A DNA stretch of 64,000 nt from Nymphaea colorata (GCF_008831285.2 NC_045138.2:2334143-2398142); one strand, 5' to 3'; positions 45,198-58,700 are shown, numbered from the stretch's first letter. Translations and numbers: made by a program. Notes: generated from the sequence alone by a model not told the origin.

Positions 45198-45251
45198 AAA
45201 GGAAGAACAATGGGAATGATAAAAAAAGGAAGAACAATGGGAATGATCATT
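45198..45251. repeat. Tandem duplication, two copies of 27 bp
   Basis: The unit AAGGAAGAACAATGGGAATG with adjoining bases occurs twice head to tail. Confidence 0.75.
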
Positions 45252-45576
45252 GACTGTTTCATAGATTGTATAGCCATGAAATGTGGGAATATGAAATTTT
45301 TTAGTACTCAAGATATAAGATTGCATTATGCTGAAAGCATTTTGGTGCAGTTTGGAGCCTCATCCCAATTTAATAGGCTTTCCTTGTTTTTGTTTTCGAC
45401 TTTTGCATTGTTGCCGTAAACTCTCCTACTTTATTAGAGTTAACAATATTTGTTCGAGATCATAGAGATTTGATGCATGCATGGATGTCGGAGTATCTTT
45501 GAACCACATAAATCTTTGTATTCTTGTGTATTTGCTTTCTTTTTTTTTATCTCAAAAAGACGCGAAGATGTTCTTC

Positions 45577-46005
45577 TTAATAAGTAGGGTAGTCAACAGA
45601 TCGGATTCAGATCAGATATATCCTAAAGCATATCGGCTTTTTTGGATATTCACATATTTGAATTAGAATAAAGAAAAGTCATATCCGAAATCCGATTTTA
45701 CAATATGAATCTGTTTTTTGTTATTTATATCTAAATCCGAATTTTGAACCAGATTTTGCCCATTTTCAAAGTTTAAGAGCATTAGATACAGGATATTGGT
45801 TTAAAAATGAATCTGATCCGAATACTAATCCGATCGGATATTTATGTATATCCAAATCTGAATCCAATCGGTTGTCATTTATTAAATTTGAATCTTTTCT
45901 GATCTTTTAATCGGATAGTAAATTTTTTTCCATATCCGATTTTTTCAGATCCGTTCGGTCGGATGTCCCATTCAAATCGGATATATTGACATCCCTATTA
46001 ATAAG
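45577..46005. mobile_element. hAT-like ATATCCGAT-rich element with target-site duplication
   Basis: A 413-bp element (45,585-45,997) is bounded by TAGGGTAGTCAA at the left and TTGACATCCCTA at the right (inverted, 10 of 12 matching). It is flanked by perfect 8-bp direct repeats TTAATAAG (45,577-45,584 and 45,998-46,005). The interior repeats ATCGGAT, CATATCCGA and GAATCTGAT words in both orientations, with no coding capacity. Relatives with the same texture lie near 14.7, 15.5, 36.5, 40.8, 44.4, 46.6 and 62.8 kb. Confidence 0.78.
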
Positions 46006-46630
46006 TTTGTCCAACCCCAGTTAGGTTAGTAAGATCGGATTTAATTAGCTTGAGTTTCATTTGAATGATTCAAATCTAGTTGATTATATATATAAAAAAA
46101 AAAAGTAAAGCAACTTTGAATCATTTAAATAATTTGTTGATTACAAATCCTACTTATATTTCATTACTTATTATGATCATGCATGATTATGTTCTGGTTT
46201 CTCCCTACAAAACAACGACTATGATTAGGTCCCCACTAGGCTGAGTCGCCCTACTTGAAGCATCGTTTGAAACCTTTGCTTTTTTGTGCACCAATTATAT
46301 GATGTGTTGGTGGATATGGCCAACTCCCACATTCCATCGCATAACATGTGTTATTGTCTCTACACATAGCTTCCAGCCTAAGGTCTAGACAAGCCTAGTA
46401 TCTTTCTCTTCCTATAAAAGCAAGGTAATATTCGAATACATGGTATTAAATACTCGAGTATTAAGTGTCACAAGCTTATTCCTTTCCGTAAACAAAAGGA
46501 AAGAAGACTCAAACACAAGAGAACAATTAGAATGCTGGTTATTTAATACGGAGTGGCTTTCAAGTGCGACAAAAAATTCAAGTCTCATATACACCATATT
46601 GTGTGATGGACTTGAAATTGTAGTTCTAGG

Positions 46631-47045
46631 TAGGGATGTCAACGGATCGGATATATATTTAATCATATCTGCTTTTTGAATATTCGCATATTCGGATTCG
46701 AGTTCAAATAAAGAAAAGTCATATCCAAATCTGAATCTGAAATCTCATTTTACAATCTGAATCCGACTTTTATATTTATATCTAAATCCGAATTTTGAAC
46801 CAAGTTTTGCCAATTTCCAAAATTTAATAGCATTAGATACATGATATTTGTCTAAAAATAAATCTGAACCGAGCCGTATCCAAATCATATCAGATATTTA
46901 TGTATATCTGAATCCGATCATATGCCATTTATTAAATCCTAATCTGATCAGATGTCACTTATTAAATCTAAAATCCGATCCGATTTCTTATTCGGATATT
47001 AATTTTTTTTCACATCCGATTTTTTTTAGATCGAATCGGCCAATG
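46631..47045. repeat. ATATCCGAT-type interspersed repeat, second copy
   Basis: It begins TAGGGATGTCAACGGATCGG and runs parallel to the element at 45,585 for about 400 bp. The right terminus and target-site duplication are missing, so it is truncated or decayed. Confidence 0.65.
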
Positions 47046-47871
47046 GTCAAAAATTTTTACGTGAGCTTAGGTGGAACTTTATTCCTAATACTCAAATTTA
47101 ATAACCTCATGATAAAAGGTCTCGACACATTGTTTCTTGTTCAAACTTTTCCTAAAATTTGAATTAAAGTTTCACCTCTACAGTAGAATACCACATATTC
47201 AAACATGGCTTGATTTTCATTGACATGAACCTCTTCATGAGTTCAAGCAAGTATAAAAGCAATGACGGTTGAGCTCAAGTAACTTCTTCCAAACAAGGCA
47301 TCTCGAGTTCAGTCGAGCTCAAGCACAACACATAAATCGAACTGCTTCTATCGAGCTATTATCGACCTCGAGGTTTCATTAGTCGAGCCGAGCTAGAGCT
47401 CGAAAATTATCTTTCTAAATGGTTTACGTCATGCAAGTGCAATCCACTATTAGTTATTTGAGTTCAACCGAACCAAAAAAGGTGATTACATATACCGACA
47501 CTACATTATTATACATATTGATATAAACCCTTAGGAAGCCCATACCAACTTTTTTTAAATTTTTTATTTAAAAACTAATCAAAAACTAATTTAATTTAAG
47601 GTTTTCATTGTGTTAATGTGACTGTTAGGGATCACGTGGCCCAACAATTTTATGGGTGTTAGATCGGGGCAGAGCCAGATTTTTTTTAGATATTAAAGTA
47701 TATTTTTAATTTTTTTTTTTACAAGAACCAAATAACAACTTAAAATGTTTTTGTAAAAAAAATATCAAAGGAAGGTTGTGGTCTAGCTGTGCGTGTGTTA
47801 GATAGTCCAACACCGAGTTCACTTCACTGGTTGACGACTATGACTCATAGGTCGCGTTAGGGTTAGGGGCG

Positions 47872-48031
47872 GAGGCAGGTAGGGCTGAACACGAGTCGAG
47901 TCGAGCCCGAGCTCGGTCAACTCGAACTCGGCTCTACACAAGCTCGACTCGTTTAACTAATGAAGCAGCTAGTTTAAACTTACGAGTCGAGCTCGAGTAG
48001 CTCGACTCGTTCGTGCACCTCTATAGGCAGG
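47872..48031. mobile_element. Short CTCGAG-type hAT-like element (144 bp)
   Basis: The element spans 47,880-48,023, from TAGGGCTGAACACGAG to CTCGTTCGTGCACCTCTA. The flanks GAGGCAGG and TAGGCAGG match at 7 of 8 bases, consistent with a slightly diverged 8-bp target-site duplication. It is the shortest copy in the window with both ends. Confidence 0.65.
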
Positions 48032-49557
48032 GAGCTCCTGTCATTGCCTTCTTTTATATTTTTTAAAATTTAAAATTTTACATGTAAAATTTAAAAATTT
48101 TAGTTTCAAATACATTCAAAAAAATTTTAAAAATTACATTTCAGTTTTTTATTAAAATTTTAAAATTATAGTTTGATAATAAAAAAAAAAACAGGAAAAA
48201 CAGTGTTTGTGCTGCCAAACAAAACCGTGATATGGAATTCCTGAAAATGAAATTGAGGGGTTTGTAAGAAAATGGGGAGAAGTTGAAAAGATATTTCTTC
48301 AACTTTATCCTTATGAAAAGGTATTTCTCTTTTATCACTTAAGGATATTTTCGTCATTTTGACCCTCCTGGGATCGCCGTTACTTTCATCTTCCTTGGCT
48401 TCTAGTTTTGTTGTTTTCCATGTTGGAACGGATTCTCTCTACCTCAGTTTCCCCTCTCTCTCTCTCTCTCGGTCTCTCACTTTCACGGGGAATTTCTCCC
48501 ACTGTAGTGCGGACAAAGGAGAAGGAACAGTGCGAGAGGAAATGGCCGTCGTTTTCCAAGAGCAAATGGCTGTTTGTATCGTGATGGTGAAGAATTTGTC
48601 GGAAGACTTCAGTCTTCACGTCAGCGTGATGATGATGATGAGGCGGTCCACGACCTTTCCTGCAACAGTTTTCTTTGATCGTCTTAGCTTTATTAGCGCA
48701 TCAAGAAACGAGCGGAGGAAGCGCATCCTCTTCCGTGTTCCCTCCGACAGGAGAAGACGGAAAAAACGAAAGCGAGCGAATTGCTTGCGATTTGCTGATT
48801 CCATGGAATCCAGGACTCGCTTCCTGCATTCCCCTGCGAGGAATTGAAGAGTATTTCATGGAAGGAATGGAAGAATTTGAGGTACGAGCTTCATCGGGGA
48901 AATCCCGACGTCTCCGGAGATCTGGGAGGCGGTAGCTGCTGTTCGTTGAAAAGACGGTTTTGAGAACAGGCTTTTGAGCAATTTTTGGTGAATTGGAGAC
49001 GAAAAAGGAAGGGAGTTTCTCTTTCCACACGTCTTTCTTCGCTAGGAATTTCAGAACAAAAGAGATGCTACTTTTGACATGCATTACGAAATTTTTGCAA
49101 CTTCTTGTTCTGGATTTTTCGGTTGATATGGAAGCTAGGGTTTTGAAGAGGTTCTTACGCAATTTTTCTCTTAGAAGCAGTTCCTTTGGCCGGCAGAAAT
49201 TTCCTACTTTCGCTATAATAATAAACCTTTGGAACTCGAACTAGATACAAAAACAAAAAAAACAAAAATAATTCTGCTTCTTTTTGGAGATTCTGTTTTT
49301 GTTCTTTTCTCGAGATGATTTCAAGTTAATTACCTACTTTGCAGCAGTTTTGGAGGTGAGTTTTAGGATTGAAAAATTTCCAGTTTCTTCCTTTCCTGCT
49401 GTCCTTCAAATTCAGAAAGCGCGTCGCCTCAATGAGAACGTCGTTCATGTGCTTTTGAATTTTAGAAAGAGGAGAAAGGATCAGAACATTGAATTTTCCA
49501 GAAATAGAAGAATTTCGAAGTGCAGAAAATACTTTGACTTTTGTTTTTCAAATTCCA

Positions 49558-52500
49558 ATGGCTGGATACCGCAGCTTTCTTCGTCTTCTCGTCCCGTTTT
49601 TTCTCTTCTCTTTGACTCTTGCCGCCGCCGGGAACCCAGAGATTTTGGCTCTGCTCCAATTCAAGCAACAGCTGGTGGACCCGACCCGTTCCATGTCCAG
49701 TTGGATCGACGGCCCTTCCGGATCCCCCTGCAATTTCACCGGAATTTCATGCGACCGGATTTCCGGCCGCGTCATCGGAATCTCGCTTGAGAACAGGTCT
49801 CTCTCCGGAAGTCTCTCTCCTTCAATCTTCCGGCTTCCGAGCCTCACCGTCCTGAATTTGGGGTCCAACTCGATCTCTGGCCGGGTCCCGGCACATGCCG
49901 CCAACTGCTCGTCTCTCCAAACTCTCAACCTGTCCAACAATGCCCTCGAGGGGACGTTGCCGGACTTGTCTTCCCTCAGAGACCTTCGTTTTCTTCATCT
50001 CGAGGGCAACTCTTTCTCCGGCGAGTTCCCCGCGTGGGTCGGGAATTTGATTAGCTTGACATCTCTGAGTTTAGGAAAGAACCGCTTCAGTGCTGGACCC
50101 ATCCCGGAGAGCTTGAAGTCACTAGGTAATCTTTCGGATCTCTACTTGGCCTGGTGCAATTTCACCGGCGATTTGCCGAGATTTATCTACCAGCTGAAGA
50201 ATCTGGAGTCCCTCGATCTCTCCAACAATGCTCTCAGTGGACAAATATCAAGCGACGTCTCCAACTTGCGGAAACTGTATAAGATCGAGCTCTACATGAA
50301 TCATATCAATGGGCGACTACCACCGGAGCTGGGAAACCTCACTCTTCTCAAGGAATTTGATGTCTCCAACAACATGCTCACGGGAGAACTACCTGAAGCA
50401 ATGGGCCAACTTTCAAATATCACCGTCTTTCAGGTACATAACAATTACTTAACTGGCGGGATCCCAGTCCGCTTCGGCCAATTCCGTCATCTGGTCGGGT
50501 TCTCTGTTTACCGGAACGGATTTTCCGGTGAGTTTCCTCCAGATCTTGGGCGATATTCACCATTAACTAGCATTGACATCTCGGAGAATGATTTCACTGG
50601 CAAATTTCCGAGATACCTCTGCCAGAATTCCAAGTTGCAGTTCCTACCGGCCCTTAAAAATAAGTTCACTGGCACACTACCGGAGGAGTATGCTTACTGC
50701 AAATCTTTGACGAGGTTCAGGGTTAGTGACAATTTGCTGAGTGGAAGAATTCCTGATGGACTATGGGGCTTACCTTCTGCCGTCATTATCGATCTATCTC
50801 GGAACAATTTTGTGGGGGAAATGAGTCCAGAGATAGGACTGTCAGTCTGTTTGACAGAGCTTCTAATTGACCAGAATGGATTTTCTGGTAGATTGCCACC
50901 TGAGATCGGCCAGCTGCTGCAACTACAAAAACTCATCGCCAATAACAACGGCTTTAGTGGTGCAGTGCCATCTCAGATTGGGGGCCTTCAGAACTTGACT
51001 TCACTGCATTTGCAGCAGAATTCTTTGACTGGACCAATACCCCCTCAACTCTCGAAGTGTAGCAAGCTTTCCGTCCTCAACTTAGCAAATAACTCCTTAA
51101 CAGGACAAATTCCACTTAGCTTCTCAGAGTTGGTGTCTCTGAACTCACTGAATTTATCTAGAAACATGCTCTCCGGGTTTATTCCTGATAGCTTACAGTC
51201 GCTAAAACTGAGCTCATTTGATTTCTCGTATAACTATTTATGTGGGAAAATTCCTTCCACGCTTCTCTTGACCGCACTTACAGGCGAGGCCTTTGCCAAC
51301 AATCCTTGTCTCTGCGTTGATAGTCAAGGTCAAAACGAGTACCATCTGCACGTTTGTAGCCCAAGCTTTTACCACAAGCACCTTGCTGAAAAAAAATTGC
51401 TTGTTGTCTGGGTTGTGGGAGTTATATTTCTACTTGTCTCTGTAGCGTTGTTAATATTGCGCTATAAGAAATTTTACCTCATGTCCCTGGCAGAATCAGA
51501 GTTTGATGGTGACAAACTGGCCAATGAGCTTATGTGGGAGATGAAATGTTTTCGGCAGACCAACTTCATTGCTAAAGAGGTCTGCAATCTGCAGGAGAAG
51601 AATTTGATCGGCAGTGGTGCAAGTGGCAAAGTTTACCGCCTGGATTTGAAGAACAGGGGAAGCGTTGCAGTAAAGCAGTTCTGGAGAAGCCCCGTGTCGG
51701 CGGAAGCTTCAGAAACAGAACTAGAGGTGCTGGGGAGAATCAGACACAAGAACATTATTCAGCTTTATGCTTGCGTTTATGGAGGGGGACTGAACCTGCT
51801 TGTTTTTGAGTTCATGGAGAACGGCAATCTACGGGATGCACTAAGCCATGAAAGAAAGAAGGGAAGGCAGGGACTAGATTGGCGCCTGCGATACAAAGTG
51901 GCTACTGGAGTAGCTCGAGCAATTGCATACTTGCACAACGATTGTGTGCCTGCCATTATTCACGGGGACATCAAATCGACCAACATTTTGTTGGATGGCA
52001 CTTATGAACCTAAGATTGCAGATTTCGGCACCGCCACAACCATTGGAAGTTTAGCCGAGGAGAATGATTCCAAAGGTTCAGATTTTGTCGGCACACACGG
52101 TTACATGGCTCCTGGTATTGTTCCTTCACATTCTTTCCTGCAACTAACTGAAAACGCGATCTAAAGGATGCGACCCTCTGTCTTAGGTCCATCCAGGCTG
52201 CCAATTATAAACAATAAAATTGCCTGTGTTTGATGACAGCCCTGCATCTCCCTGCTAGTGCTTAGCACTGCATGAATAATAATGCAGCGGGCGTGATAAC
52301 TGATCTGCTAGAAACAGATGATTCTTTGGGTGGTGCAAACCAACGGTCTTATTCATTGTCTGTACAACCGGCACCAAACGTTTGCTGCCGCTTATGCCCA
52401 TAATTAGAACAACCTTTACTAAATCATTCATAAATTTTGTTTTGATGTTGCCAACTGAATATTTAGCGAGGAACTCACGATTTTATTTGTTTCGTTGATT

Positions 52501-52814
52501 ATCCAGAATTAGCTTATACCACGAAAGCGACAGAGAAGATTGACATCTACAGCTTTGGAGTCGTCTTGCTGGAGCTGGTAACTGGCCGGCATCCAGTTGA
52601 GCCAGAATTTGGAGAAGGTAATGACATCGTCTACTGGGTTTCTTCTCACATTGCTTGTAGAGAAGAAGTTTTGAAGGTTCTGGACCCGAGGATTTCCGCA
52701 TCTGCGGAACACAGCATGATGAAGATGCTCGGGATAGCTCTGCTATGCACCACCACGCTTCCCTCTCTGCGTCCAACCATCAAGGAAGTGATGAAAATGC
52801 TCCTTCACCCTTAA
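49558..52814 (+). CDS. CEPR2: CEPR2-like LRR receptor kinase (subfamily XI)
   Basis: Two exons (49558-52114, 52507-52814) encode 954 residues. Order: signal peptide (about 1-24), N-terminal cap with FTGISCD, about 20 leucine-rich repeats, a cysteine pair before the membrane, a transmembrane helix (about 614-636) and a kinase domain. The junction MAP|E splits the APE motif with phase 1. Stretches such as [28 protein letters not shown] and [10 protein letters not shown] closely follow Arabidopsis CEPR2, a receptor for CEP (and PIP-like) peptides in nitrogen and stress signalling; that ligand is inference here. The glycine loop [10 protein letters not shown] (about 685), K705 and DFG (822-824) are present, but the catalytic loop reads HGD (802-804) instead of HRD. 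The frame is open 23 codons upstream of the chosen ATG; I start where the signal peptide begins. The intron is 392 bp. The CT-rich tract near 48,455 and TATAATA at 49,214 may belong to the promoter. Confidence 0.92.
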
Positions 52815-55718
52815 TCTTTTGGTTACCGAGTCGAAGCATTCTGGTAATGGCACCTATCACAGTCTTTTCCGTAAGAATTAACCTTAGCAGCATATTTAGG
52901 TTATCTCCAGATTGTCTTCCTGATATTGTTCAGTGAATACTGTTTGCAGCCCATCTCTTTTGCTTGCTAATCCATAAATCGTATCTGTTGTATATATCTC
53001 TTTTTATGGAGGAAATTAGTACGCTTTAACGTATATAGAGAATTACCTTTCCTTTTGTATGGCGATCTTGATTTGAAATTTCTGTTTCCACCATCATGGG
53101 ATGTTTGATCCCTCAAACAGAATATCACTATAGGAATCTTTTACCCACATCGGTATTTTATATTCACGCATCCTTGTCCAGGACTAGAAATCCCATGAGT
53201 AGTATGTTGGCAAAGCAAACACCATGATGACGGCCTGTCTGGAGGTCCCAACTATAGAAACTGAAGTCAGCTAAGGCGAGCATGGAACGAAAGAGTGGCC
53301 TAAAGAAAAACAGCTAAAACGTTTGGGTTTTTTAAATTATGAATGTCTAATGCGTATGAGATTCGAGTAAATGGAGACATATTACTCGAAATAGACCAGT
53401 CCAAATAAAAAATAGAATCTGATTTTGTATGTTTTTTTAAACCCTGAACTGATCAAGGGAGGTCCCTGTGTATCTGCTATTTGCCGAAAAATGCCTGAGA
53501 TATTTTCGTTTAGGAAAGCGACTGGGGCATGATACTCGACGCATATAGTCAGTTCCCAATTAAAAGGTATCAAAGACTACCCAGATAAAGTCATACTAGG
53601 TATTAGCTCATTGGATGAGAAATCAAGTTAGGATTTGGATGAGGGGAAGCCTTTTTTTTATGTTTATTTAGGAAAAACTGCTTTCGGGTCATATTTTTAT
53701 GTTTCCCAGGTTCTAACCCGGGTGTTCTAACCTATAGGAATAACACACTAAAGCATAGCAACCATAAGATTTGAACGTCCCCCATGATTGTGAGCCGCCT
53801 TGCCACCTGGTTGTGGTATGCCCCTTGTGGTAGATGAAGGAAAGCTTTAACAAAATGCAAATTTGCCTTTACATTCAGATGAAGTTATTTGCTAGTTTCA
53901 CATCGATACCTTAAAACCCTTCATTATGGACAGCTTGTACATTAAAAAAAAAAAAGAAATAAAAAAACGTAAGACTTCATCATCAAAACCGTACTGCTGG
54001 AGGAATACCCTTATTTGCAGAAGAAGAGGGAGAGGGACACCATGATATCTCTCAATTTTATGCCTACCGATGTACATGTATGTCCAATGCCATTGGGCCT
54101 CCAATTTTTCTTGGGCATTTTCTTTTAGATACCTTTTGTCAGGCCCAGCAAAGAACGTAGATATTAAACCATAAGCATCTTGGACATATTTCTCAATGTC
54201 CATTTAATGGAAAGCATGATCTATGTCAACTTGCTTTATTAAAGGAAACAGTGCCAACACGTTTTCCATATAATGAAATGCTTTGATCCACAAGTTTTAG
54301 TAACCCCGCGTGGAGCCACCTGATAAACTTGACTTTTTATCCAACCGAAGTATAAATGTGTTTCTCTTGTATTGTCATTTATAATGTGTTTCCAATTGCG
54401 TTTTTATTGAACGACAATCAAATTAGTTTAGCAAAAAGAAAAGATCAGCTTTTCACCATGCTTTTCTTCAGTGATAACCATTTGTTTTTACGACCTTTTT
54501 GCATGCTTCCAATGTCCGGACAGGAAAAGAAAAGCAATTAAATAGACAGGCATATTTTATGTTAAAGCAAACAAACTTGTTTTACTTAAGTTTCAAAAAA
54601 AATAGCTAAACGTGTGCTATTGTTTTGCGATCCCATAGAAAATTGGGAGCCACTGTTTTCAACCCATAGGTTAGAGGTTAAGAATTCAGAACTTGAATTG
54701 GCCAAACAAAAAACCTTCAAAGGTCGTTTGATGGATTGAAAATATTGAATTGGTAAAAAGTTTGAGTAAATATGTCAAAATATTGAAGAAATGGAAACAA
54801 AATTCAGATTTCCAAAACCTCTTTCTATTTGTTGTACTTGAGTTCGTACTTGAGTTTACATTGCAAGAAATAAATCTCTTAGTTTGATAAAAATGAAAGA
54901 AGAAAAAACAAAATAGTTGAATTAAGCCATGGCTTGAGAATCCAACAGTAACTTTTTTCATCCTGAATTTTTTTTTTTTTTTTACCCCTTGAGATGGAAA
55001 GAAATTTCCGAAAAAAAACTTTCTGAAAACCAACCCAACATTCACTTTTTTTATCCCAAGTTTGATGGGCAAAAAAAATTTTCAAAAATTTTAATTTTAT
55101 TTAAAAGACTACAGGAAATATCCTGCCCATCAAACGTGCACTCAAGGTCGATTTACTTGCTAGCTATGTTGGAAAGTACTTGAACCATGATCTTTCAGGA
55201 GACAAGAAAGTGCCCAAACATTTCAGAGGCAGGGACGGGAGTTGCAAGTTCGCAACAGAAGCGCCGTAGCATCCACAAAAGCTTCAGAATGGATCTAAAC
55301 ATGACTTTGATAACGAAACATTGCATATTCGTGGAGAAGGAAAATGGATACCGTATTTCGAATGACAAAAACAAAACAAAAAGGCCAAACTCATAAAGGT
55401 AGAAAATTGCTTGCTGTGATTATTAATATGAAGGCACAGCAAGACTGCAAATAAGATTGAAAGCGGGAAATGGATGAGCACCAACAACCCAATAGGAAGG
55501 GGAGACAGAGGGAGAGGCAAAGAAAATAATTTGAGAAGGATATGGCGCAGAGATCAAGCTTAAAATTTGTGTATGACCATACCTAATAAGCACTCTTCTT
55601 GAAACGAAAGAAACAGAGAAGCCAACAAGATGATCAAGCCCATTTCACAGAAACTTCACATGCACCTATCGCCCACGAATGCAGCTTTGGTCTATTCTCT
55701 ACCAGCTTCCTTGTTGGC
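52815..55718. other. Intergenic stretch between CEPR2-like and YTH genes (convergent)
   Basis: 3' flanks of both genes and AT-rich DNA with A/T homopolymers. A 101-codon open frame at 53,898-54,203 (minus) has protein-like composition but no motif I recognise. No gene is supported. Confidence 0.6.
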
Positions 55719-58700
55719 TCAACTATTCCCAGAAGGATGGGCTCTTGCACCATCAGGGCCGCCCGATAGTGACAAATTCTTAGCATGTGCAACTAACGAA
55801 TGATGGTTAGCATTTTCAAGAGGATTAGTTTTCTCTCCATCTTCTCCAACCAGCTGCGGATCAGTTGACACAATTACCTCCCTTTAGCAACAGTAATCTC
55901 CACAGAAATACATGCAGAAAAAGTGGCTAAGTTTGAGAAAAAATTATTCAAGCATCATCTCATGAGGCATAGGGCACCACACACTTTTTTATGCCAAAGG
56001 AATAGCATGAAAGTGGTGTAAATCATAGCATAAAAGTAGAGCAGAGAGCCCACCTGTGATGTGATCCTGTTCTTCATAAGTAATTTCTCTCTCCGTTCAT
56101 AATAACCAAAGTCATCGAGGATGGAATCCTTGGCAGCATAATCTTTGAAAATCTTAAGCATTTCCAACCCCTGAAGAAGTTCAATCTGAAAGAGAGCCAT
56201 AGAAGGGGAATAAAACGAAAAGGTCACATTCACGAAATAAAGACTGAACACAGTTCAGCTTCTGCATTCAATGAAAGTGTTTAGTAAAAACACTTAGTAC
56301 CTCCTGTGTGTCCCTGCTATTTGTCACCTGCTTGTTTTCATTGTTTTTCAAAAGGATGTGTCGGAACTGGGAGTTGGGTATGTCTTTTATTATATGCCAT
56401 TTCACGGGGAAAAACCCATTCCACTTCCCCTGTTGCCAGAAATCCATGTTTTTCTTGAAATCTACAATTCCAATCATCTCTGCCAGGCCACAAAATTGTC
56501 CACTAGCATTTACCTGGAGAACGTGACGAAAGAACAACCAGGCATTGTTAATGTGAATTTCTCCTTCAGTATACAAGACAATAACCTCAAAGGCAGTGTC
56601 AAAGGCTTCTCTCTAGCATGTTCTCATGAAACAATTGTTTCACACCCGAAAATACACAAGCCTGTCTAATGTCTCTATCATGCCAGACATTCCACATTGA
56701 ATACCAATAGTCAATAGAAGCCAATCCTGAATTTCCTAGAAGGGAAGACAAAAAATAACTTAGAAATTTTATGAACTATAACAGTCACAGTTGTGTTTGG
56801 CACACAGGACACTAAAAAAATGCCCTTAGGTGATAATAGATCCCGACCTGGGTAATTTTACATGACTAAACATTTTAATTTCATCTTCCAAAGATGAATC
56901 ATTCATTTTGTATTTCCACTAAACTAAAAGCACTGCCCATTGCACCAACTAAAACAGATACTAGCTCCACATACATCAATTGCAGATCAACTGAAAGCAT
57001 GCTTGAACAAGATCACTTCACATTTAAGTGAGAGAGAACACATAATTTTCTCATTATTATTCCAGAATAATGAACATAATACCCATGCAATCCCATTTCG
57101 TAATGTTTGATTTAATAAATAACCTCCAAGAAGCATGAAAATGAAACAAAATTCCCATCACTGCAGTGAATACTAAAAGTTGAATTACCAGAATGTAATC
57201 TACCATAGCAAAATCCGGAGAATGATACAAGTAACAGAAAAGTTGAGAATCATACCGAGAAGAAGAGAAACACAGGACACCTAGAGCCCTTCTCACACGA
57301 TTTCTTTTCAGCATCATGAAATGCAGCATCAAGTTTCTCATTTCCACTTGGGGTACTTGCCCATACATTATATTTTATGCTTTTGTGCACATCATCCTCA
57401 TTAAAAGATTTTATGACAAAAAATAGTGCATGGTCATATTTGGTCTCGAATTCCAACAAATTATATTGGTCTCTGCGCATGGCAGGATTCAACTTATCTG
57501 AGATTTCATCTGCAAAGGGAGAACCCTTGATTTTATTAGCACGGGGTCCACGACTCTGTTCTGCCATTTTCTCAAAGGACCCATTTAGGTTAAACTTGCC
57601 ACTCGTCCTAAGGGTATCATTGCTGTGCCAACCCCGACTGTTGGGAATAAAAGTTTTGGCACCACTCTCAGCCAGCAAGCCACCTTTTCCTTGACTTGGA
57701 TAGGGCACGAAGTTTCCATGTGGCAACCGATTCCTTGGGATAAGGGCACCTTGAAAATCAGATCTTGGGATTGGCACCTATGAGAAAGATAACAACAAAG
57801 ATTCAGACTCTAACAGGACAAAACTACCACTGTTTTGATGAGCTTGAGAACAACAATTTCAAAAACTAGAAAAATGCTTCTATCAAAAACAATAGGCATC
57901 TGAAAGCTAAAATAGAGTGCACTATTTACATAAAAAAATTATTATTACGTGAACCTAACAGTAAATAAGTTCAGGTTCATGAAAATTTAGAAGGGACTAT
58001 ATTCTTTGTGAACATTACTAAAAGGAAGATGTTGAAAAAAGGCATATACTATCATATGATGAGATGGCAAATTGGCAATCAAAGCAGTATCAAAATAGTG
58101 GATAATATACTAATACCTTTCACATCAGTCTTGACTGTATCAAACTGCACAGAAGAAGATTACACACTCAAACCTCTCGCACATATGCTATCCCACATAT
58201 GTCATAATGTCAAGCCTCTTTTCCAGATAAACTATTGCACTTCAAGATCAAAACAACTGAAAAGTTTATGGCCTTTGGACAAACCTAATCAATACGCATG
58301 AGTAAAAGATCAAGTCATTCCTATCTGAACCACCATTTGTTTTCAGTCTAAACCTCAAACTAGAATAACAGGAGCATGAATCTGTTTCATTTAGCAGGTA
58401 TCTACTTATTTTGAAACCACTTTGCTTTTCTTTTTGTTATTTAGTCACAACTTACAGAGGAAGCCCATAATTCACGTGTCATGCACAAAATTTTTTCGAC
58501 TGACAATAACATGAAAATCAATTTTCTCCTTTTCCTATATTACTATCTTTATTAAGTAATCAAGCACATCAACTTCAAGGACACTTATAAAATAAGAAAA
58601 GGAGACGGAGAGGAAAAGACAGTCAAGCATAAGAAAATATAAGACACCAACAGAATCGGCATAGAAGATATGCACAATGGAAATAATAAACAGCAAATAA

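Noticed and set aside
48359..48847. 162-codon plus-strand frame upstream of the CEPR2-like gene
   Set aside because: It has no ATG at its start, is rich in Ser/Arg from CT- and GA-rich DNA, and lies where the promoter or leader is expected.
53600..53625. A-box-like TTAGCTCATTGG
   Set aside because: No matching B box or cloverleaf follows.
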